From Ophiodon elongatus (taxonomy: Eukaryota > Chordata > Actinopteri > Perciformes > Hexagrammidae): DNA of 64,000 nt. The stretch spans positions 2,461,001 to 2,525,000 of the forward strand of contig JACSYO010001980.1 in NCBI GenBank assembly GCA_016806645.1, read 5' to 3'. Shown piece by piece: positions 47,882 to 59,810 of this stretch. Each line of letters begins with the position of its first letter. The stretch's first letter is position 1. The notes beneath the pieces were generated by a model. The model was not told where the DNA came from. It ran no database searches and saw only the letters and a list, made by a program, of their open reading frames with translations. Both the position numbers and the translations under genes were made by a program.

Positions 47882-48131
47882 CCCATTCTTGATGTCTCAG
47901 TAACGCCTGACGGGAATTTCTTCAAATTTGGCGCGAACATCCACTTGGACTCAACGATGAACTCATTCAATTTTGGTTACCGTCACTATGACGTTTATAG
48001 GCATAACTCAGTAATTGATACGCTAATTATGACAAATACACAAAAATGTCAAATAGGATAAAATTATGAAGTGATGATATTTTGGACAGACTGCAACTTG
48101 CTGGCTGGCAGAGGCATACGACCGCAAGGCG
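47882..48131 (+). repeat. Common fish interspersed repeat, about 250 bp
   Basis: Consecutive blocks 'gggaatttcttcaaatttgg', 'aacatccacttggactcaa', 'gatgaactcattcaattttg', 'aggcataactcagtaatt', 'aataggataaaattatgaag' and 'gaggcatacgaccgcaaggc' match, from memory, a highly abundant repeat of percomorph genomes, in the correct order. There is no reading frame of note. The transposon class is unknown to me. Confidence 0.65.
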
Positions 48132-49441
48132 TCAATTCTATCTTTATTATTAAAATGAAAAAAAAGGCTTATTTGTCTATTTCTTGACACGAAAAAGAGT
48201 GCCTGATATACAGAATCAGCTTTAAAGCTTTTTTGTTGCTGTTTTCATTCCACTGTGTTTATTGAACAGGTTTATCTCTTCTAAAGTGTGCCATTGCTTT
48301 AAATCTTTTAGAATCTGATTTACTTCTCACCTGTTTGTGTATTATTAAGAGGATGTGAAACTCAGATCATGGTTGCTGTTTTGTGTGAAAATACATGATT
48401 CTTTAATGTTAAATGAAGAAACATCGACAGAAATGTGAGAACACAGCCCCACTACTTCTTGATTCAGCGAAATTCAATCTATGCTATGAATAAATTCTGC
48501 AGACACGATTTGGTGGAGATACAAATATAGCACATGGGGAAAAAAACAGGTGCAGTAGATATATGGAGAAGACAAGAGAAGAGGAGATTGTATCAGAGTT
48601 CCCTTGTCTCTCTGCAGTGCAAAACAGCTTGCTCCACGCCTCTGTTATCTCTCGCCATCCTTCATATCAGCTTTGGTCATTCTTTAAACTGTAAATCATG
48701 CTACATGCTAGATGAATCTGCAGATGTAGAGATATCACTTAAATGTGCTGGTGTAGGAACTAAACAGAATTCTAGCTTTTTGTCTCAGGCATTTCTTATT
48801 GTGCTGTTTCTGTAGTGTCTATTCTTAAATTAATAATTAATTTAAATAAATGGATATTTCCACCATCGATACTTCACTTGTTGCACAGTAACCAGACAAA
48901 AAACATCCACTTGGGATTTGCTGGTTAGCATGCTAGATAGCTAATTAGCAAGTCAGCTGAACAACATTAAACAGCTGAAAATCTTACTTACAAATGCCAT
49001 TTTGTTTAGATGATGGTGTGGCGTTGACGCCAATAAATTCTGTCTGCCCATGGCTTGTAAGCTAGCTTTCAGTTTAGAGCACTATTAGCTCTGTTTTTCG
49101 ACTGGGCTAAGCCTCTTTTTCTGTACAAATCACTTTGACATTATTCTTTACTGCAAAAAAGGCATGACTTTTTGACTATAAAGGCTTGCATATACATAGC
49201 ACTACCTGTCAACACGACTTCCAACAGTATTTTATCCGCTTTGTATAGCGTGACATAGTAGAAAATCCCTGAGTTTGGGCAGGCTAAGGGCAACCTTGCT
49301 GCCCAACAGAGGCTAGTTACTTAACTTAACTTAAATAAATATTTATATAAGAAGAAATTTTGCATGAGGAACTTAAATTATAAGACAGAAGGAAAATACC
49401 AAATGTTTCATTAGTTTTGTCGTCTATCACCCCATTACCCA

Positions 49442-49443
<2 letters not shown>
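48132..49443. other. Non-coding, possible unplaced repeat
   Basis: Sequence with several 'gctagctaattagc'-like words at 48925-49090 suggests a decayed repeat, but I cannot assign it. No gene is supported. Confidence 0.35.

Positions 49444-49499
<56 letters not shown>
49444..49499. repeat. (AC)28 microsatellite
   Basis: Uninterrupted alternating AC over 56 bases. Confidence 0.97.
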
Positions 49500-49500
<1 letters not shown>

Positions 49501-50229
49501 AGTAATTATGTTTGACACAGTCATGTATATATTTTTTATGCCATATGTTTTACTTACTTTTGACCAGACAGGATATATGTAAATGATTTCATTTTAATCT
49601 GTTTGATAAACGTGTTGTAGGAATTAGGAAAAGAGCAAAATTCAAGCAAAATGCTTGAATTTTGAGATTAATGTTTAATAATGACAATATCTTAATTAAA
49701 AGTTAAAAAAACATTATGGATTTGCTTAAAACTTTCATAACTAGCATTGTTATAATTTGGCAGAGGTGTTTTTTTTAATTATTTAAACAATCATCGTCTG
49801 GAAATGCAAATAATTCCAAGGCAAAAAATACAAATAAATGATACGCCAAAGGGAACCACAGGTGAAGTGCATATTTGCTAACACAGGACACACTATCAAA
49901 TCCTAAACTATTTTCTGTGTTTAGTGTAGTATTTCAGCAAAGAATACCCAAATGCATCAGTCTCATACTTATTTCATGCTGTGGGCAAACCAAGGTTTGT
50001 GAATATTTCAGTGTCCTATTAGGCTCCAAAGTTGTATTTGTCAGGTTCTTTGAGTCAGTTTAGGTTAAAACTTTCTGAGTCAGAGTTTCACGCTGCAATT
50101 TCCTGTTAATCTTCTATGTCCCTGGAGCCCTCGATTCCCTGTTTTCTTCCTGATTCACACCATTTTATGTCTGGGCCTTGAAGGCAGCAAGAACCCAAGT
50201 TTGACAAAGTAGTGAAGTGTGACTGGCAG
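49500..50229. other. AT-rich non-coding sequence
   Basis: No recognised feature. Confidence 0.4.
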
Positions 50230-50470
50230 CTACAGCTTTTTTTCCTCTCCTCTCTCACCTGTCCCACTCTTTTTTTTAACACTTCTAGTCACTCAATCTC
50301 TGTATACCTGCTTCTCTTTGTTCTCATTTTCTTTCTGTTCTCTCCATTTCTGTCCCTCGGTTTCTTTTTCTAAGTTTCCCATTTTGTCCTCACCCTTTTC
50401 TTCTGCACTGTTTAGTGCTTTCTCCCACTGAATCTCTCATGTTTTCTCTTTTCCTCCATCCCACTCTTGC
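50230..50470. repeat. Polypyrimidine tract
   Basis: About 240 bases of mainly C and T on the plus strand. The 70-codon Phe/Ser-rich open frame across it is a composition artefact. Confidence 0.7.
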
Positions 50471-51349
50471 TTTCGGACTGTCCTTCACGGGCAATTTACC
50501 AAGAGTGGCATCCATTCACCTTTCAGCCCTCAAGCTTTCAACACCATTTTTAACACAAAAACCCCAAAGGCGGAAAAGCTAAAGAAGGAGAGCAGAGAGG
50601 GAGAAAAGTAGAAAGGGAGGATGAAAGACTTGGTCGAATGAAAGCTTGATCTCAAAAGCATTAAATCCATTTTTTGCAGTAGGGACTGGAGAGATGGAGG
50701 TGTATGGTAACACAACGAGTTATACAGTATGTGTGCACCTCTGACATGGTTAGATTTGTAAAAAATCTGCTCCTGTCCATTGTTGCTCATTCTGTGACTC
50801 AAGCACCAAGATCCATGGTCCTAACGGCCCTGTCATTCAAACCCTGTCTAACAGATTGACTGGACTTAAAGCAAAGGTATTTTGCAGTCATTTTGTTAAC
50901 AGACAAGGAACTGCAGGGACTTTTCTATTGGAAAACCTTGTGAAAGCTTTCTCTGGAAAAAAGGAGTGTTAGATGTGAGCACTGGAAAAGGTAACCCTCT
51001 CAGGGCCAGGACAATTTAGTTTAAAAACAACAACAGAAATCCAGCCTTTTTTGCAGGACATATAACAGTAAAGTAAGATATTTGGGCCTAGATGAAAGGT
51101 GATCACACATTTTTGTCATTCAGTCTACAATGTACTTGAAATGCACCAATTGCAATTTTCTTGGCAAAGAAAATAAGTATAATGGACAGCATACACAATA
51201 TATTTTATTGTATATGCTCATGATAAAACATTACTATTAAATAACTTACATTTTCTCCAAAACTGCACCAAATTACAGGACCTCAAAATGAAAGTGCTCC
51301 AGGTTACTGAACAAATACAATCCAACTGAAAATGAATTGCACTTAATCC
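50471..51349. other. Non-coding, nothing recognised
   Basis: No gene or repeat family is identified. A short GA-rich patch lies near 50580-50625. Confidence 0.4.
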
Positions 51350-51705
51350 CAATCTTATGTAATTATGAGAGCCAATCTGCACCGCCCAACCCATAAAAAT
51401 ATGCGTTGATAAACCTACTGAACCCATTTCGCAAACCGTCAACTTTATGCATCATAGTATAGAACAATTGTCAGGACTGATCAGCGCTTTCTTTATACGT
51501 GGGCGTTTAAGAGAGAGAGTGTGACAGTGAGGGGAAGAAAAGGTGGAAAGTAACGCTTGCACGCAATGCGTTGCACACAATGCCTCTGTAAGTTATTAAT
51601 AACTTAGAATGCTGCTTTGTCACTTTTTGGTCCGCCCGAACCCATGATAATTTTTAAGTATGTTTACCCGAACCCGCACGATCCGCACATCACTACTCCA
51701 CATCG
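51350..51705. repeat. Possible decayed hAT-like element
   Basis: Two similar blocks, 'gcaccgcccaacccataaaa' near 51380 and 'ggtccgcccgaacccatgat' near 51630, plus the end 'cgatccgcacatcactact', recall fish elements with 'gcccgaacccatg' and 'gtgatgtgcgg' motifs. No clear terminal inverted repeat is found. Tentative. Confidence 0.3.
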
Positions 51706-54700
51706 TCAGAATATTGTGTTTTTATGGCTGTGACATTGCTGTCTGTGATGCTGTAAAACCGTCTTGTGGTAATATCCAGCAAATTGGATATATATGATTT
51801 CAACCACTTGCCGATTGATAGGTGCTTCTCTACAATGTACCCATCTGAATTTGAACTTCATATGAGTTGTTGTAGGATTCCCAAGGTCATAATGTGCTTG
51901 ACATAAATGAACAAAGAGTTAATTTTTCTGTGGTTAAACATAATAAATACATTATAAAAGACAGCAGGCGAGACCCACAGGCCTGAGGAATGTTCTGTTT
52001 GCAGCTAAGAAATGCATGACTACATGTCAGGTTCAATTATATGTAAACCAGTATGCAAATGTTTCCTGATCTACTTAATGCTTCACCGTGTTTGGTCTGA
52101 CAACCGCTTGGCAGAATAACCAATCTGATGCTTCCAGCAAATGTTTATGAAGGTACTGTAGCCCAAGGAGACCCACATTATACAGACGGATCAGCCTTTG
52201 TTCCCACTTTATGTTCTTAAGCCAACAATCTTATCACAAAACTTTTGTCACATTAGCGGCTCAGCATTTCCCCATGACATTATGGAACAATGCCATCTGT
52301 AACAAAGTTCCAAGAAATTGGTGTTGCTAACAGTCCTCTATGTTAATCAGTTGCTTTTAGTCATGGTATTTTTCAGATATAGTAAATTTAAACTGATGTT
52401 CGGAAGCTGCGGGGTAGGAGCTGTACAATCAAATCAAACCAAAAGAAGGAAAAGACATAACTAGGTGAGACACGATAAGTCGAGACATGACAGTGTGAGG
52501 CCAAAGTGGGAGGGCAAAGACAGGACAGAGAGGGACAGAACACGCAAGACAAGACAAGGAAAGACATAAGATAGGGTGAGGCCTGGCAAGGTAATGTTGA
52601 GGTAAGACAAACATATTTTCTTGGTCCTCATACTGATGTTTCCGTCGATAATTATCAACCAGTTTATATGATTTAAAAGGATCAATACAGAGATTGAGAC
52701 TTAAACCAACAGATATAGGCTACTGCATATTGAAAGTCCTTAATGTGGCTAAATGTAAACAGTCTCTATTGTATAATACCAAAATAATAATATTCACCAC
52801 AAATCTCTTCTCCCCTCTCAACCTTATTAATTACATTGATTTCCTATCATTCCATTTTGGACATTTCCAGCTATAATGTCTTGAGGACAGATTAGTTTGG
52901 ATGTGTAAAATATCCTTCTGTATATGGTCCAGTAGAGCCAAAAGAGTTCAGTAATCATATTGTATTATCGCAGCTTTACAATACGCAGAGTTGTCAATGA
53001 TGTCCCCAAGTGATTGCTTTTTTCTTATCTTTTCTCCCTTCTCTTCCCTTCTCCTGTTTTCGCTGCACTGTTGCTGAGATTTGACACTAAATGAAGTGGA
53101 CTCTATTTTGTCAGACAACATCCTCGCTCTCTCTGTCTGTCTACCTCACACCTGCACACGACAACAAGCAACATTGGCCAATGAGTTTTGACAAAGCGTT
53201 TGGGTCATGGTGATTCTCTGTGTCTAACAAAAAGCAGACTTGGCATCTTGTGTCAACAAATAACTTCCTTGTTCCCTGTACCTGGTCCTGTTGCTATCTC
53301 TACCAATATAAGCATAATCAGAAATAAGGACAAACCACTGTGTCCTATCCTACTGTTACGATGGCTTGGAATTATTTATAATGAATGTATTCAGTTTTCT
53401 TGATTTAATTAATTATTGCGATTGTAGGGTAAGTAACTCCCGGTACTGTTGGTATCCCGTGGCAAATTGGTTGCAGACGAGGAGCCAGCAAAGATTTCTA
53501 TGTGGTTGGCAAAAAAGTGAAAAGGGAAACCTGGTTCTCTCCTGGAGCCAGGCCTGGAAGTGGAGCTTGCAGGTGGGCTTATAGTGGCAAATCTTGAACC
53601 CATGGAGCTCTATTGAGGTAAACTCAAATTAAGCAACGAAAGCCTCCACCATGAAGGATTACAAATCTTAAAAGAGGAATAGACATTCATTATGTTGGGA
53701 GTCTGGCAGCTGATGAGGATGGAGGCCTCGGTGGACTGAACCCAAGCCACAGAAACTGGCTCATCAGCATGTGGAATGGTACCTTTTTGGTGAGAAAAAA
53801 GCCAAAAATTGTGGGTAAGATTGAATGGTACCAATTAAATATGACAGGCATTGGCTCTGGAACCATTCTTCCAAATGACTGTTACATTTTCTCCTTTTTC
53901 AGATTAGACTAGGCGGGAGCTAAAAAGTGCTGGATGTGTGTTGGGATACTCAGAAAGCCACAGCTGAGTGGAGCTGTGCCGACGTTTGTCCAATAGTGTG
54001 CCTTGCAGAGATCGAGTATCTGCAGCGAACAGCGAACTTGTAATTTGACAGGTCATGAAATTTGAATTGCAGTCTTGTCATTCACCTGTCTCCTATATAA
54101 TTATGTTCCCATACAACTAAACTACATTCTCAACAACATTTTTATGATCTATAATATTATATTAGAATAATAATGTGTAATTCTATTTGTTTTCCTAGAT
54201 TACAGTCGCAGAAATAAACACATGGTTAATGTTGTAAATTGAAGCAAAACCAAATAATTGAAGATTGTCATAAATATCCTTCATAATGGGATTCAGGTTC
54301 AGTATACATTATTTGTACACGTAGGTAGATTTGGTTTGCAGTAAACAGGGCATAAATCATTACACACATTTTACAAACACCACAGGTAGACAGATGTGAT
54401 AAAAGCATTCAAGGAATGAATTTATATTATTTCTAAATAAAATAAAATAAATAAATATATGGGATGAATGTGATCATCCAGAATGGCGTTATGTTCTATT
54501 TCTTTGGCCCCTTAAGAGGTTAAGTGAATTCCTGTGAGTGACAAGCAGAAACGGTCTGTAACAATTCTGAGTCAAAACCTCAAAATGCATCCCAAAAGTT
54601 TCTATGACAAAGGAAACTAAACTCAGTTTTGTTTTAAAGCAACACTGAAAAGTTTTAACGACCACGAACGCCAGTCAATAAAACTGATGAAGCCACTTGG

Positions 54701-57700
54701 ATGAGAGACCACATTTCTTCAAAACAAAACATTGACAATGCAAGGAAGATGTAGGCGTGGAAGGATTCAGAGCTCTGACTTCTAGAAATAAAAGCTAAAT
54801 GTCTCTAAATGAACATCCACCGAGAATCAATTGAACAATGCAGGAGTCTGACCAATCAGACAACTGTGAAGAAACGGTTTAGATGTTGTTGTGACTTGCA
54901 AACTCTCAAAAGCTTTTTAAACTTTTCCTTGCATCTTATACCAATGCGACAACATGATAGCTAAATAATAAGATGTCTTTATTCATTACTGCTCCTTTTT
55001 TAAAATATCCAACTGCATGTTGAGCAAATCTTTGTCTTCCATGCTTCTTTAAAATGTGTCCTGTTGGTCTCAAGGTAACAGGTCTTTCACTCAAAACCAC
55101 GGGAGTGATGTGCCTTATCAGCATTTTTAATAGTAATAATGCCTGTCAGTTACTTAATCACCTAATATAGTCATTTAAAAAAATGCTGTCAATAGGCCTA
55201 TTTCTGTTGTCCATGATTTACTTTTGTGTATCTTTTTAAAAATTGTCTGTACTTATCATCTACATTTCACATGTTTTGATTTTCCTTAATAACAAGCTAA
55301 CTTTTTGTTCCTAAAATCAACTTAACAATGCTTTCCTGCTGACGTTTGAGTCACTTTGTCACCCTATGATGGAGGTAGTAGGGTGCCAGAATGCCAGCAG
55401 GAGATGCCATATTGCGTTATATAATTTACCTTTAGGAAAGGACGTGATGTAAATGCGACTTTATACAAGTGCCCTTTTATGTCATGGGTTTGAGGTTATG
55501 GCAGGTGAAGCGCCTCATTTGTCCTGCTGAGCCGTCATCATCTGTACCGGATGCACACGGACTGACTGACATACTCTTCCTCCCTCCTCTGCCTCTCTTT
55601 TCGGTCTGTGCCTAATGAAGTGTCAACACTAATGATGTTCTTTTCGGCGGTGCTAATTCTCCTGACTTGGTGTGTCACTCCTCCTCTCTGAGAGGTCACC
55701 TCAGGTTTAACACTGCAGTAAATTTATGTCAACAGTGTGTGCGTGCATGTGGACGTGGGTTCTTTTTTGCTAATCAAGCAAGAAAGTTTTGCAAAAGTCT
55801 CAAGGGTAAGTTTTTGAAAGTTTTTGTGTTTGCTTGTCCGATGGCCCATGCATCACAGATGTCCTGCCCTGGTAAGTCCTCCCTGTGGATGGATGACTTA
55901 TTTTAGAATATAGGTCAAAATAAATATTCAAATATGATAAATGTTAAAGGAGATTCTATTTTTAGGATGGGATGAGTTAGTATATTGTTGAATAGATAGC
56001 AGATGTTTCTATAACAGCTTGAAAAGTGTCAGAATTGTCCACTGAGACACTTTTACAGGTCTAATGATGTTCACATCTTAAGGCCCATCCTTATTGGTGC
56101 CACTTTCATTTGGGAGAAACAATGTCCATTGGAGCATACAGATGGGTGACAAATTTATAAAAGAAAACAGCATGATGTGTCTCAGTTAAGTGTGAGAACA
56201 GCTTCTTTACTGGAAGAAAAAGTTGAATAAACAGTTATGGCCTTACAAAAAAAAAAAAGCCTGTCCACCAAAGCCAGGCAATGTCCAACCTAGGGTCATA
56301 AAAGCAGGTAGAATGATTCAACTTGACCCATTCGGATTGCCCGCAGACTTGGGTTTAACCTGTGTCACTGCATGGATCTCAGAAGATTACGGAAGTCAAA
56401 GGCAAAGCTTTAACAACATGGGCCAATGATTTTGTGCAGAGACACTTACTGCCTGCCACTCAAAGGATCCCCATTACATTGATGCCAATGGCACCAGCTG
56501 GTCCGAAATCCAGTACTTCATATTCATCATATTTATTCATCATATACATACCTTATACAACATCACACTTGTGTGATGGTGTATGTTCAGCTCATATTCA
56601 CTTCTAATTGTGCTTCATTACGAAAGCAATTGTTCAAATTTTCTTTGAATAAAATTTCTTGTACATTCACTTACATGATCTTTAATTAGTTAGTCTCAGA
56701 ATTAACCTCAAGGGCCATCATCAGGGAACAAGAGCAAAACATTATACGTGACCAACACTGCAATGTCGATCATCTGCTTACGTAATGCAATCTTAATTGC
56801 AAAAGAACTTATGCGAAGGTGGCAGCTATGACAATTGATGTCCCGATAACATGATTTGGCCATCACCTGCTGTTCCACTGAAATGACTGTGAAAGTTTCT
56901 ACATTCGGTAATGTGACTTGAAAACTTGGAGAGACTCTGGCTTTTTTTCTACTGGTAACCATGAGAACCTACGGTGCGTGCTGTCTGTGTTCCTTTTTAT
57001 GGGGCAATGTAAGACTAGTCTTGCAGCTCTATTCTGGGCAATTTATAATTTCCTCAGTACACTTTCAGTACCTCACACTATGCTTTTCATTAAAAGGGAT
57101 AAAGGTGTAGCCTGTGCACCACAATTTGAGTAGTACTGATATAAATATACTAAAGTGAATACAACCTAGAGACATCACCTGTGCTGTAATTTAAAAAATA
57201 TATATTTTCTTACATCATTTTACAAAGTGTGATTGTTAGATAATAACACAGCGGTATAACGTTGCAGGTATAATGATGGACTAAGTGGACTTCCTCAGCC
57301 TCAGTTATATCCAGACTATTTAATGCCAGAGAAAGCAATGTAAGCACAAATTAACCTGTGTTCTTCTTGTCTTTCCTTCTCTCCTTTTCAGACGCTTGTT
57401 CCAGCCTCCCTCTAATGAAGGTGCTAACAAACCTAAATGTTACTAATGTCTCTCTGCACCCCAGACAAGTGATCTGGGCCATTATTGACGTGGCATACAC
57501 ACAGCAATCTCAGTGATGTTAGGGAGATGTAATTGAATATGAAATAGTCTGCAGGGAGATGGAGAGCGCCTCACTTCTCAAACAGACATCCACACTTGTG
57601 AGGGCACGCACTCCCACATGAGCGCACGCACACACGCAAACTCTCTGTGGTAATGGAGACAATGTATTTCTAATGGCACCACCCAGACTGAGTAGGTAAT

Positions 57701-59518
57701 TGTGATGTATTAGCATGGTTGAGATTGGATTACCGACAACGGTGTATTGCAGTGTGTGTGTGTGTGTGTGTCACTTTCCTGCCTTCTACACTTCCGATTG
57801 GCCCCAAGTGAAAGAAAAGGCATTGACTGGTTTTGCTTTTATTCTAAACCATGATTAATCTCACAGACTCATGGTTAGTCACTCTTCAGTTAGGGAGTCT
57901 CAGGGGGCATCAGGCCTCAGTATGAAAAAGGCTAAACTGCTCTGCACAGATCGGTCTGCCTGAAGGTAGCACTAAAAGTGAGAAGGAAGGATGCAGGAGA
58001 CTCTGAGAATGTGTCTTTTGTGGATTTGCACAGATATTGCAACTAACTCAATAATCTGAAGTAATTTTTTCCCTTCCTGGCGAATCTTACATAATAGTTC
58101 AAATATATGATAAGTCTGGTTAAATCTTGGATTGTCCCACTATTCTAATTAATGTGTTTTTATTTGCAAAAATGTAAGTTGTATGTCAGGACAGGTTTGT
58201 TGTTTGCAGTCTTTAGTATTGTTAAATACATCGAACAATCAATCAAGAATCTTAAATGTTAAAATGTTTTCGTGATTGAGTTGATCCAAGTCATCTAGAC
58301 CACTAACAGAGGATCAATAAATCAATAAATATGCTCAGAAACATTCTCAGTACCCCACACTAAATTTGGTTGTGCAGAGCCATGATTGTAGAAAAAGAAG
58401 AACATTTTTTCTGATAACTCCAATTCCTGGCTCCTTTGGGACATGAGGCAGGTGCTGTGGTTGATCTTATGATATCAATACTGGCTGTCTTCAGCAACAT
58501 GTTATTACTTCTAGTTTTTCCCATTGCACAATACAAGAGTTTGTCTTATTCTGCCTAAAGCCAGCGAGGAGGGATGGAAGAGAAGTTGACATTAGATTCT
58601 GAAAATAATTGCAGTTCTGATCTCGGAGGTGAAAGCATTTTTCAACGCTATCTAATATTTGTCAGTGGATCGGCATAAAGTAGACAGGAGATGTGATCTT
58701 GTGCTCTTGTTTCTTATCCTTTCCCTTTGCTCAGTTTTCTTTCCCTCCTGGGCTTGGTGAGAGGTAGTTCTACTATTAGGGACCCATCTACCATTCATAA
58801 TTGGGCTGCCATTAGAGCTGAGGGAAGCAGGTTGTGCTGGCAGTGGGAGAACTGCTTGCTAAAGTGGGTTATTATTGAATAAATTAATTTCATTTTCAGT
58901 GACGTAAACTGAAGGCAAGCAGACAGCAACAATGTATAGGGTTTGTAAATGCTCTGTCTACAGTACAAAATATGATAGATGAAGCACAATACAGTGTGTG
59001 AACAATATAATAACACATGTTATAATAACACATTTTTGTTTGATTTTTTTTTGCTCGCATTACAAGGTTTGCAATTTTTACGTGCAAAGCAATCTGTGTG
59101 TTGAGGAACAGTAGACACAAAAGTCCATTTATCTGGATGCTCAAACACTCATAAGCACACACACTAACCAAATACAATGTCAGTAATCGATAGGCATAGT
59201 GCAAAAATTGCTTTATGACTATAATGTATCACGTTATAAGAAACGACAATAGGTGTGAAACCCCAGAGATCTGCACATAATTCATAAACTGGGCACTGAA
59301 TTATCCCACACTGCACTGAAAATGCCAGAACAGCATTTCCTTCTTGTTTATCCCCGGAGGAATGGATAGCCTTTTCACTTTTAAAAGATAAGTCTTCTTT
59401 GCTTGTAACCTGGCACACTGGCCACTATTTATTATTTGACCATGAAACCAACACTGACTGAATGGTAACACAGTCTTGCTTAGCCAGACCTGTATCCTTT
59501 GAGCTGAAACTGAATAAT
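51706..59518. other. Mostly unique non-coding sequence, 7.8 kb
   Basis: No gene is supported. A purine-rich patch with 'gacaagaca' words lies at about 52440-52610. 'tctcctggagccaggcctgg' near 53540 may be a repeat fragment. A splice-acceptor-like site at 57391 is followed by 17 open codons (see findings). A (TG)10 tract lies at 57752-57771. All other open frames are short and without motifs. Confidence 0.4.
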
Positions 59519-59810
59519 CGGCAATTATTTTGATAGTCAATCAGGCATTTTTGCTTGAAGTCAGGCTTCAAGCAAAAATGCCAAACAGTTTGACGAATGA
59601 AGTTTCTCAAATGTGACAATTTGCTGTTTATAATTTTCTCACATCACAGTTAACTGAAAATACTCAGGTTTTGACAAAACATGTTATTTGAAGACATTGC
59701 TGTAGGATGTCCCTTGGGGGAAAGATAATGGGCATTTTTCATAATTTTTGTGATGTTTTGTGGAACAATTAATTAATTGATTTCAAAGAATATTGTCATT
59801 ATTAACAGAA
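59519..59810 (-). mobile_element. MITE-like element, copy 5 of 5, with an internal hairpin
   Basis: In reverse orientation it contains 'cggcaattattttgatag', 'ttctcaaatgtgacaatttg', 'ttttgacaaaacatgttatt', 'tgaagacattgctg' and 'aatgggcatttttcat', in family order. It is nearly full length and non-coding. It differs from the other copies by carrying a perfect inverted repeat at 59544-59582 that appears to be a local rearrangement. Confidence 0.6.
59544..59582. repeat. Perfect 17-bp inverted repeat, 5-base loop
   Basis: Left arm 59544-59560 'ggcatttttgcttgaag', loop 59561-59565, right arm 59566-59582. The right arm continues the normal family sequence; the left arm looks like an inverted copy of it. 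Confidence 0.95.
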
